The notes beneath the pieces were generated by a model that saw nothing but the letters and a program-made list of their open reading frames with translations, ran no database searches and was not told the DNA's origin. Position numbers and translations under genes: made by a program. A stretch of 64,000 nt of DNA from Xenoacremonium recifei (taxonomy: Eukaryota; Ascomycota; Sordariomycetes; Hypocreales; Nectriaceae): the NCBI GenBank assembly GCA_012184525.1, contig WOFQ01000035.1, positions 248,001-312,000 on the forward strand. The letters are read 5' to 3'. Shown one piece after another: positions 13,094 through 22,279 of this stretch; position 1 is the stretch's first letter; each line of letters begins with the position of its first letter.

Positions 13094-15009
13094 ATGCTCC
13101 CTTTTCTTAGTGCAGCTGCCTTGCTGCTTTCATTCACCCATCTCGGCCTCGCATCCTCAAGTCTAAAAACATACCCAAGCGCTCCGCGTGTAGTCGTAAA
13201 GAATGGCACCATCGAAGGCAAATATGTGGCCTCGTATAACCAAGATTTATTCCTAGGAGTCCCTTATGCTCAACCTCCAGTTGGGAATCTCCGTCTTCAA
13301 AATCCACAAAGTTTGAACGGCACCTTCGGTGTCAAAAAAGCTACCGAATACGCTCCTTCTTGTGTTGGATACGGAGTAAGTTAATTAATGTTTCCGTCAC
13401 AGACTAAAATTCTCACCAAGTAATTCGCATGATAGAACAGCGCGGCCTGGAACTTCACTTTGTCTGAAGATTGTCTCACATTGAACGTTATTCGGCCTGC
13501 CCGAAGCCCAGGTAAAGGGCCAACAGACTTGCTTCCTGTCGGCGTTTTTATCCATGGAGGAGGCTGGACGATGGATTATAGCGCCAACGGGGTTTACAAC
13601 CTTAGCTTTATCGTCCAGCAATCTGTTGAGATGGGGAAACCCATAATGGCTGTGTCGATGGACTGCAAGTCTCATCTCCCCGAATAATGTCACAACTCTA
13701 CTAATATTTCTTAGACCGACTCTCTTTATGGGGCTTCATGGCCAGCCAGGATATCCTTGACGCCGGAGTCTCCAATCTGGGCCTTAAAGACCAGCGTATT
13801 GCTCTTCACTGGATTAAAGAGAACATCGCAGCATTCGGCGGAGACCCTGAAAAGATTGTCACCTGGGGCGAAAGCGCTGGTGGCGGCAACGTTGGTTACC
13901 AAGCAACCGCTTTTGGGGGTAGAGACGACGGCCTATTTCGTGGCTTGATTGCTGAAAGCGGCGCTGAGGGGACTAAGCCTGACAGCTTAGTCGAGCCCAC
14001 AAAGATTTACGACAATATTACAAGACTAGTTGGATGCGATTCGGCCTCGGACAAGCTGGATTGCCTCCGGAAAGTGCCCTTCAGCGTACTTAACGGCACT
14101 ATCGCCAACCTTACGTCGACAAGCTTCTATCCCGTTGTTGACGGAGATTTTATTCCTGACTGCTCCTCGGTGCTTTTGGCTAAAGGAAACTTTACTAAAA
14201 AGCCATTCCTTCTCGGCACTAACAGCAATGAAGGCACACTGTTCATATCAAGAAGTGTGTCAACAAACGAGGAAATTGCGGCGATAGTCATGTCCAGCGG
14301 CCCAGACGCTAATACTACTGCCATCCTCATGGATTTATACCCCGACATTGACTCTCTTGGTCTCCCCTCGGATTTCGTATGGACACCGGGATCGGCTGTA
14401 GGATCTCAGTACAAGCGAGCGATTGCTCTTTTTACTGACATGGCCTTCCTCTCCTGGCGAAGAATAAGAGCTGACGCTTGGTCCAAGGCTGGAGTTCCAA
14501 CTTACTCATATCTCTTCGACTCGCCCTTGACAAACTGTAAGTTTTAAATCCCTTACTTTGACTGATGTACAAATTTAGCTAAGTAACCTTGTAGCTGAGC
14601 CTTGGTTTGGTACTCCTCACTTCACCGAGATTGGCTATGTCTTCCATAATTGGTTAGGGCTTGGTTATGCATCCGGCTCCAACCCCCTGCAGAACGCCAC
14701 ACAGGCAAAGTTGGACTTGTCTACTGTCATGTCTAGAATGTGGGTAAGCTTTATTAGCGATCTGGACCCTAATTATCGTAAGGGTAAGTCAAAACCCCTA
14801 ACTGTCAGATGTTAAAGCATGTGAATAAGTTGCTAAGTGTGGTTATTGTAGCGCCTCACGTTCCTGAGTGGCCCCTGTACAATGGTACAGGTGGATATGG
14901 CAAGGTCATGTATTTCCAACCCGACCACATGCGGGTTTACTTGGATACATTTAGGCTTGCAGGAACTTCATTCATTGACTCTGTAAGCAAGTCTCAATTT
15001 GGCAGATAG
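13094..15009 (+). CDS. secreted type-B carboxylesterase
   Basis: Predicted 559-residue secreted serine esterase of the cholinesterase/lipase family. Exons 13094-13375, 13436-13664, 13715-14536, 14595-14783 and 14852-15009 join in frame. A signal peptide is seen at residues 1-20 (MLPFLSAAALLLSFTHLGLA). Family marks: LGVPYAQPPVGNLR, SEDCLTLNV, the oxyanion-hole segment FIHGGGW, and the nucleophile elbow GESAGG. A Glu is expected near TNSNEGTLF and the His near the PHVPEWPLYN segment. The second intron starts with GC rather than GT. Many NxS/T sites are consistent with glycosylation. The ATG at 13094 rather than 13052 is chosen because it begins the signal peptide. It is followed directly by a decayed copy of itself. 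Confidence 0.9.
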
Positions 15010-15108
15010 GATTTAGTCTGTTAGCACGGCAAGCCTGAAGCTACGAGTTACCAAGGCTGTAGGATTCCGTAGGGGACTACCTAGTTAACTCAATAAGAAC
15101 TTCTTCTA

Positions 15109-15900
15109 CTAACATGCGACCGTCGTTGATGGATATCTTGTTCTTGACTGCTTCTCGTTGCTTTCGGTTGATCGGAATTTTATCAGGAGCTTTATCAAAA
15201 GGGCATCCTTCTCGGTTCTGACAGTGACGAAGATACCCGATTCACCTCGGGTGGTGACGAACAAGGAAATCGCCGCGACAACAATAGCGTCCGCAGGGCT
15301 GAACGCCAACACCACTCCCGTCCTAACGGATCTATACCCCGACAGTCACCCTCTTGGGCATCCTTTAGATGCCGCGTGGACACCTAGATCGGGCTCAGGT
15401 TGACCTATCATACGAGCGAGCGTTGGCTCTGGTGAACCACACGGCCTCTCCCGCTTGGTCGGAATGCGGAATCCCTACTTACCCATATCTCTTTGACTCA
15501 TCCTTGACAAATTGTAAACTTTGAGCACCAATTAGGCAAAATTGTCAGGCTTATATGTCTGACCCTTGGTTTTGCTTTCTTTACTTGACCGAAATTGGTC
15601 ATGCTTCTTGGGCTGGGTACTTTCAAAACCGTCGTGTTCCAAATGTAGGGTAAGCTTCGTTAATGAATTAAACATCAATCGTATGTCCTCTCTATAATCG
15701 CAGAATTTTTTTTCTCGGTTCCGATATCATAGGGCTGGCTCGGATGCGTTCAGCCTGGTTGAGACTCTCGTTCTTGTCTCTGGGCTAGAGAGCCTTAGAC
15801 TCTAAGACGGAGGTTTTGACAACTCTGAGGGTCCCTTGTAACCCGTAGGATTCTGCGGTGGGCCAGGCTAGCTTAACTAGAATTTACAATTCCTTACTCA
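15109..15900 (+). pseudogene. decayed tandem copy of the carboxylesterase
   Basis: Blocks match the preceding gene in the same order. The piece at 15110-15240 matches the coding stretch around 14120-14240 (VDGDFIPDCSSVLL region). 15260-15400 matches the segment reading TNEEIAAIVMSS through DLYPDIDSLGLP (about 14262-14395). 15450-15530 matches PTYSYLFDSPLTN, and 15560-15650 matches the SDPWF/TEIGHA region of exon 4. Near 15845-15890 a stretch resembles the 3' flank at 15055-15095. Frames are broken by stops and indels and the whole 5' half is absent. This is a partial tandem duplication that lost function. Confidence 0.8.
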
Positions 15901-15963
15901 TTTAGCGCATTTTCATCGCCGACAGAATATCTAAACGCCGTTCTTGGTGGGGTTTGTTGGGAT

Positions 15964-17445
15964 TTGCTCTTCACTGAGTTTGTTGTGAGCACGACTTCTT
16001 CTCCCATTGAATCAAAGCCTGCCAACATGGACGCACCTGAAACCCGAAATACCAAGCACAGAACAGCATGCGACAGATGCTATAGGCTCAAAGAACGATG
16101 TGATCGCACAACCACGTCCTCCTCGTGTGCACGGTGTCAGAGGCTCCGCGTGTCTTGCTCAACAATACGACCCGTGCGGCCCGCGGGTAGGAGAGCAACG
16201 TACCATCAGAAAAGCTTCGTCTCGACGACGCCGAGGATTCAATGCGAAGCCCCGCGGCCAAACCAGCAAGCCATTGACTTGAAGCTGAATATCATCCCCA
16301 TTCAACAACCCGGAGAAAAGGAGCTCTTGCTTTTCCTCCTTGACCAGCCCGGAAGCCTGGATTACTACGTCGTATGCCCAAGCTTCCAAGCAGAGCAGCA
16401 ACAAATGCTAGCAGCCCAGTTGTCCACCTCCCCTTCATTTCTCAAAGATGCTCTGTTAGCGTGCGCTATTACCATCAAACAGCTTCAAGCCAGCAACGTG
16501 TCCGACGTGGATTCGGGCCTCAGTCTCACTTACATATCCAAGGCCATGGACGCACTACGCTCGCTGCCCGTTCTCTCTCCGCACGACGCGATTTTATGCC
16601 ATGCTTTAGGATGCATGTTGGCTTTTTCAATCTATGCGGCTATCGGGGTTGGGGTACCAGACATCTGCCAATACTGTCTCAACGCGACAGGCCCTTTTCT
16701 GGGACAGACAGTGTCTGGTACGTATAAGGATCCATGGCAGAGCTTGTTGGCCTTGTTGGAGATTACGAACTGTCTCATGTATCGGCAAACACCAACATTG
16801 AGGATCCGCATTCCGTCTTCTGTCGTCGTTGACTGCCACATGGGCCTCTGCTTACCTCTCTTACCCTATTATCACGACCTTTGTGTAATCAGCAATACAC
16901 TCACCAACGCAAATGATATTGGCTTTATCTCGGGTCTCGACAAGCAATTAAACGACATCCATTCTGCTGTCGAACTATGGCGGCCAGTGCACTTGGACCA
17001 GCTCGTGGGTCGCTTTGATTCGGCCGAGATTGTCCATCTTCTGGCACAAGCGAAGCTGTATCGCCTGGGAGCGCTCCTGTTGGTTCATCGGTTGCGATAT
17101 CCCTTTGGCCAGGAAGATACACAAGCCGAGTTATGGTCCAAAGAGGTTATGATGGAACTCGACATGGCGAAGCAAGTCACGAAGCGACCACTGAGATTTG
17201 TTACATTGCCGTTCATTGTCGCAGCGGTGGAGATTCGAGATGAAACCCTTCGATCCAAAGCGCTCCAGCATGTGGATGATTGGGTTGATCATTTTGCGCC
17301 TTTCATGCAAAAGGCAACCAAGACATTCTTGTCAAGAATATGGCTAGAGAGAGATTTGAACCTCACGGGTCGGTGGTTTGATTCTATACATAAGCCTTGT
17401 CCTGTGCTGGATTCCATTACTTCAACTTGTTTTCTTAGCAGCTAG
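15964..17445 (+). CDS. Zn2Cys6 transcription factor
   Basis: Single-exon regulator. The more likely start is the ATG at 16027 (472 residues), because the finger then begins about 15 residues in; the in-frame ATG at 15964 would add 21 residues. The zinc cluster reads ACDRCYRLKERC, a serine-rich loop, then CARCQRLRVSC. The rest is a short fungal regulatory domain of the kind seen in secondary-metabolism regulators (aflR-like in architecture: small middle domain, no large fungal_trans block). It starts just after the esterase pseudogene and converges on the amidase gene. Targets unknown. Confidence 0.85.
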   Translation: MLFTEFVVSTTSSPIESKPANMDAPETRNTKHRTACDRCYRLKERCDRTTTSSSCARCQRLRVSCSTIRPVRPAGRRATYHQKSFVSTTPRIQCEAPRPNQQAIDLKLNIIPIQQPGEKELLLFLLDQPGSLDYYVVCPSFQAEQQQMLAAQLSTSPSFLKDALLACAITIKQLQASNVSDVDSGLSLTYISKAMDALRSLPVLSPHDAILCHALGCMLAFSIYAAIGVGVPDICQYCLNATGPFLGQTVSGTYKDPWQSLLALLEITNCLMYRQTPTLRIRIPSSVVVDCHMGLCLPLLPYYHDLCVISNTLTNANDIGFISGLDKQLNDIHSAVELWRPVHLDQLVGRFDSAEIVHLLAQAKLYRLGALLLVHRLRYPFGQEDTQAELWSKEVMMELDMAKQVTKRPLRFVTLPFIVAAVEIRDETLRSKALQHVDDWVDHFAPFMQKATKTFLSRIWLERDLNLTGRWFDSIHKPCPVLDSITSTCFLSS

Positions 17446-17487
17446 AATTGACGAAGTAGAGCTTGAATGCACTGAGGAACAACCTCT

Positions 17488-19276
17488 CTAAGCCCCATTG
17501 ATGATTGAATCCAGTACAGCCGCCACCTTGACCAGGGCTTCGTCTTTCTGTCTATATCCGACCATCTGAACACAAACCGGCATACCTTTGTACTTTTCTG
17601 GGCCGGTATCTGTGGAATTACATGTGAGCTTAAGGACAAATGAGAATGATAGACAGGGCTCACAAAGCTTATAGACCTCTTGGTCATGTGGGCCGAATCG
17701 TGCGTTGCCGATGTCATCAGCCAAGTCCGAGTCTCGCACCTCGTCAACAGGGACAACAAGAGCTGGATAATCCAAGTAATTCCACAGGCAAGTGTATGCT
17801 GGCTTTGTCCAGCAATCGTGAGGCACTGCCGTGTGCTGGGCTGGAGGCATCATGATTGCATCCAGATCGTTGTCTATAAATAGATCGTGATAAGTCTTTA
17901 CGGCCTTGGCTCGGCGGACATTCAAATCGAAGTATCCCTTCAATGTCGTTCCCGGCATGGACAGAAGACCACTATTCTTGAGGGATGGGATGACTGGCTC
18001 TCCTGTTCGAGCGAACTGCTCGTAGTAGTGCTTTGCATCGTTAATAAATCATTCGTTGACGATACTTTAGGGTTCTTACATTAGTCCCCAAAAGTGCAAA
18101 GTAACCCATCATGTCCTGATAGTAGGACATAACGTCAGGCAGACTGATCGGGACAATCTGAATGTCTTCGTTGCTGCTGAGACGCTCCACAGCTTGTTTT
18201 AATCCCCGTCTCACTGGCGGTGACGGTGTAAAGGCGCCATCGGTTTCTGCAACACCGATCCGAAGCTTGGGGCGGGGCTGGAGATCCAGCCATGGTACGG
18301 ATATTACGGTGCTGTCGTACTTCCATGTGTCTGCTTGTAAAATCGTTTTTATGAACAGAGAGCAATCCCGGATTGAAGTCGCCATGGGGCCAGCTGCCGA
18401 ACGAATGCCATCTGTTCCGGGCGGGTTGAGGTCTCGTACGCCTTCGTGGGGGATCAAGCCTACACTGGTCCTCCACCCATAAAGGCCATTGCAGACTGAC
18501 GGTACACGGATACTGCCACCCAGATCCGTTCCCACGCCAAGAATGCTGCCTCTCAGGGCTAGCAAGGCACCTTCTCCTCCCGTGCTTCCGCCAGCAGTAA
18601 AAAGTTTGTTACGAGGGTTCACAGTTCTACCAAAAACATAATTCTCGCTGTCGCCAGTCATGATTGACTGGGGCAAGTTTGTCTTGCAGTAAAGAACAGC
18701 ACCCAAATCCAGAAGCATGGCAGCAAGAGCACTGGAAGACTCGGCGGGTTGATCCACATAGCAAGCCAGCCCCGTCGAGGTATCGTGTCCAAGAATATCA
18801 AAGCTATCCTTGAGTGAGATTGGGAGTCCAAAGAGAGGTGGCATCGGTTTCCTGCTAGCGCTTTCGCCGTATTCTTGGTCAAGTTTTTTCGCTCGTTTAA
18901 TGGCGTCCTCGAAGAAAATCTCCGTCAGGCAATTCGTCTGTCACGAGCGCAGAGGTCAGTAAGAATTATTTTATAGGCGCAAGTTACTGACCAATTGATG
19001 CGCGATAGCAGCCCGCTTACAGAATGCAGTCGTGACTTGCTCGACAGACCAGACCTTGGCCCGGAGCTGTTCAAGAAGTGCGGTTGCATCGTAGTCGGAG
19101 GTGATTTTGACCTCTGTCTCGTCTAACAGCCCGCAGTTGACAGGAACATCCATAACATTGGTGGCATTCTGGTATTTTTCTGTCGGGATTCGCCAATTCT
19201 CTGGGATTCTACTCTGCTGCTGGGCCTTCTTCTTCGCCGCGATGACCTGGTAGGGCTTGGTCTCTGAAGATGCCAT
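17488..19276 (-). CDS. amidase (amidase-signature family)
   Basis: Predicted 543-residue cytosolic amidase releasing ammonia or an amine from an amide. Exons 19276-18992, 18937-18080, 18030-17664 and 17609-17488 join in frame. The Ser-cisSer-Lys triad is visible: Lys in LPISLKDSFD, cis-Ser in TAGGSTGGEG, and the nucleophile Ser in GTDLGGSIRVP. The N-terminal RIPENWRIP segment and the late GMPVCVQMVG motif match fungal acetamidase / general amidases (AmdS type). The first intron has a GTCAGT donor. It converges on the regulator at 16-17.4 kb. The substrate is not determined. Confidence 0.92.
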
Positions 19277-20596
19277 TTTGCGCTTGTTGGACTTGGAAGT
19301 CAATGAGAATGAAGGAAGACTGAAGTGGCTGTTGCTTGTAATGATTTTCGAATAAAAGGAATCTGAAGGAAGTCGGGCAGTAAAGCCTTTTATCATCGAG
19401 GTCAAGGGTCGGACGTCGTCAGAAGGCCAGGTGAACTATGCAATGTAGTATCCAAGGCTCCGGCTCCGGTCCCACCAACCCCGGTTGAAGATTTACTGAC
19501 GAATACTGTAGCCCATTAGTCCTTGGACGTTTTGAACTTTGTTGGGCTCGCATAGTGACTCAACCTCCTGATCCCAAGACTGGGAACCCCGCGCGAGCAC
19601 AAACAGTGTATTGCCCAAACCCCGATGGTCTCCGGTGGGGCCGGAACCGGGGCTCCGAAATAGTGGGGCAAACCTCCGGTCAACCTTCCGGTTCCTGAAG
19701 TGTCGACACCATGAGTCGTGATATTTTCAAGGTAACCTTTCTCAGTTTACCCGCGCTTTGTTATAATAGGTATGATTGGTATCTTTCATCAGAGATTTAT
19801 CACACTTCACATCTACGCTTAGTCGTGGTCAGACGGTGTGGGAACGCCACGCAATTCGATATCGACAAAATCTTTCATTTAAGACAGATAATGGTTCATA
19901 TTTAGAGCCCGGAGACTTTAAATCTTAGTATTTGAGGTATTGGAGATACAAATGTGGGTTGGTGTTTGCTCTGTCTCATACTCTGTAGTTTGATACTGAT
20001 GGTGAGATAAAAAATATAAAATACGACTAGGAACAACAGGAAAAGATTATCGTTGAATGATATGACCCATATGAATACTTCCCATGCCAAGAAGGATTGG
20101 CACGAAAGGAAATGCGATTGGACTCGACGGGACGGTTTCTAAGACATGCTCCTCTTACCCATCTATGTATCAGTCTCGTCGATCTCCGAGCTTGAAATGC
20201 AGGGTGACTTCATTGAATTTTTCCACGGGCCAGTCACGCCCGTTCCTGGGCCTAGAAGATCGCTTGCGGGACTGGGCTTGATGACTGGGCTTGATGCATA
20301 ACACTTCAAAAGGTTACCGCAGTTGGGCTTCTGGTGGAGCGGGTGCGATTTTCGGTTTTGTGACTGGCTCACGATGATCTTTCAGCTTTCAGGTGTCAAA
20401 ACGCTAAGCGCACACGTCAGCTCACCGCCCGTCGTACGCAAATCTGCCCGAATAAAGAGCGAAATATCCCCAAGTCGATAGATTTTTATCTCAAAGTCCA
20501 AAACCTCGGCACTCCGAGCTATCCGCAAGCTTCCTGATTTCCGCTATTCTCATCGCCTCAACCAATTGGCACTTCCGAAAACTATTTCTCTGCACG
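19277..20596. other. long intergenic region, no gene seen
   Basis: 1.3 kb between the divergent amidase and eIF5A-like genes. Short ORFs lack family features. The amidase-proximal part (19440-19700) is rich in CCGG and CGG triplets, as in Zn2Cys6-controlled promoters, but no clean spaced palindrome stands out. The middle (19700-20090) is AT-rich. A perfect 13-bp tandem duplication, GACTGGGCTTGAT twice, lies at 20270-20295. Confidence 0.5.
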
Positions 20597-21126
20597 ATGT
20601 CATTCCCAATGGAGGTTACTCGCGTCAGAAAAAATGGCCACATTATACTCGATAACCGCCCCTGCAAAGTAACAGACATAGAGAGGAACCGTGACACCGG
20701 AGAGATCGAGATGGTTGGTTTGGACGTTTTCACTGGTCAGCGTCACATGGCTCCATTCTCTGTTAATGATGAAGTGGCAATCCCCAATGTATCTCGCAAT
20801 GAGTGGGCACTTGTAAGTCGTCGAAAACAAATCAAAGTGTGTACCCTAAATTATGCAGGTCAATATCGATGACGGCCTCTTGAACCTCATGAGCGCCGAT
20901 GGAACGGCTAAAGATGATGTTCCGGTCCCTGATGGGTTGCTTGGTGAACAAATCTGTGCCGATTTTGAAGAAGGAGAAAAGCAAATTTGTATGTGGAATC
21001 TCCCCGAGATTTCTTTTTCTCGACATTTGAACTGTCGTTGGACAACAATTAACCTTCTTCCGTCCAGATGTTACTATTTTACGTACTATGGATGAGGAAG
21101 CTGCTATTAGTTACAAGACTGCGTAG
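20597..21126 (+). CDS. eIF5A-like protein lacking the hypusine loop
   Basis: Small 134-residue protein, exons 20597-20812, 20859-20988 and 21068-21126. It aligns along its length with translation factor eIF5A: VRKNGHIILDNRPCKV (N-terminal SH3-like domain), LDVFTGQ, VPNVSRNE-like AIPNVSRNEWAL, the OB-fold start DDGLLNLM, then DDVPVPDGLLGEQI and the C-terminal EEAAISYKT. In normal eIF5A a Lys in the exposed KTGKHGHAK loop is changed to hypusine and is essential. Here that place reads RDTGEIEMVG: about five residues, including the target Lys, are missing, with no splice option that restores them. The acidic N-terminal tail is also shorter. It cannot be a normal eIF5A; a separate housekeeping copy should exist elsewhere in the genome. 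Confidence 0.85.
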
Positions 21127-21464
21127 CTAATGTTTAAAGCGCATTTGCTAGTGGAAACCTATAGCTCGTTGAGTTTTTGCTCTCTAGTTCTGTGTCTCTC
21201 GAATTGTGTGGAATCATCAGTAATTTTCTTCCTTGCTACTAGGGTACGGACAGCTTCGCCGTCGCCGGCGTTTGTTCCGTCATTTGGCTCGTCACACACT
21301 AGAAGGATACCAGCGGGACGAACAGCGACTTTTGTCGAACATTTGAAAGTGCATACAGTTGTGGTCCTGTGATATAATACTCGGGCTTTTCTACAGATCA
21401 AGTCAGCTCTTGCTTTCTTTCTTTACATCACCATCTTCAATACCCATTTTCCAACACAGTCAAG
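21127..21464. promoter_or_regulatory. intergenic promoter region, nothing specific seen
   Basis: 338 bases between the eIF5A-like gene and the co-oriented ureidoglycolate-lyase-like gene. A pyrimidine-rich stretch just before the ATG at 21465 (TTGCTTTCTTTCTTTACATCACC) is typical of fungal promoters. No other element is clear. Confidence 0.35.
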
Positions 21465-22133
21465 ATGGAATTCGACCCTAATCAGATCGCTTACACCCCC
21501 ACCACGGGAGTCAGCAAAGTCTTTGAAACCCCTGTAGTTCAAGCCACTCCCGAAAGTGTCGAAGGCTACGGGCGGATTGTCGATGATCCAGAGGACTTTC
21601 CCATCGAGATTGTTCGATGGCCCGCTCAAGGCTGGCGTCCCGTTGACGAAAACTCTGGTGATCAAGGAGGAACGACAGAAGGCATTTTTGAGTTCTGGTG
21701 GAAAGGAGATACGCTCTATGCCCGCAACAATGCAGTGGGAGACAGTTATTTGTTCGCTTGGAGCGAGTTTCCGGAGAAGGCGACAACTACAGTCAAGGAT
21801 GATCAGACCCGCGAGAGAGCCTTGATCTGGAGGGCTAATTATCACCCAGACGGCGGTCAGTTGTTCTACCCACTGAATGGGGAGAGCTTCATAGTCCCCT
21901 TGGCTTTGCCAGGAGATGACGTGACGCCCGAAAAGTTTGTGGCTTTTCGAAGCGACGGTGGAAAGGGCCTCTATATCCATCCTGGAATTTGGCACGGCGC
22001 TGTTGTACCTACTGACAACACTGCACGCTTGCTGGACCGTCAGGGACGCGTTCACGCACGGGTCTCGGTGGATTTTGCCAAAGAATTCGGTGGTTACTTG
22101 TCCGTCCCGTTGAAGCCTACGAGTGCGAAATGA
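21465..22133 (+). CDS. ureidoglycolate lyase-like protein
   Basis: Single-exon 222-residue cytosolic protein. It resembles the ureidoglycolate lyase family (AllA / fungal Dal3 type), which splits ureidoglycolate to glyoxylate and urea in allantoin use. Supporting features: the early PESVEGYGRIV block, the cupin-like segment PLNGESFIVPLALPGDD, the following EKFVAFRSDGGKGLYIHPG, and the WHGAV signature with conserved His in GIWHGAV. Similar folds occur in proteins of other function, so the exact reaction is not proven. Neighbours are the eIF5A-like gene upstream and a convergent Zn2Cys6 regulator. Amidase and nitrilase genes nearby fit a nitrogen-scavenging role. Confidence 0.72.
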   Translation: MEFDPNQIAYTPTTGVSKVFETPVVQATPESVEGYGRIVDDPEDFPIEIVRWPAQGWRPVDENSGDQGGTTEGIFEFWWKGDTLYARNNAVGDSYLFAWSEFPEKATTTVKDDQTRERALIWRANYHPDGGQLFYPLNGESFIVPLALPGDDVTPEKFVAFRSDGGKGLYIHPGIWHGAVVPTDNTARLLDRQGRVHARVSVDFAKEFGGYLSVPLKPTSAK

Positions 22134-22279
22134 ACTTAACTCTCTCTTCCTCGATTTGGTTGAAGTGGGCGGGAAGTATTTTAGTGATAAGGGTCGAATA
22201 TGGTTGGATGCAGAAAGAAGAAAAAGAATTAGGATTTTTGTATACAAAACCGACATCTCAGTGGTCTAATGCAGGCTTG

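Noticed and set aside
15158..15403. 81-codon ORF read as a small gene
   Set aside because: It matches part of exon 3 of the upstream esterase and is bounded by frame breaks; it is a fragment of the decayed copy, not a gene.
19711..19905. 64-codon ORF and neighbours in the 19.3-20.6 kb gap
   Set aside because: AT-rich composition, no recognisable motif and no splicing partner; treated as non-coding.
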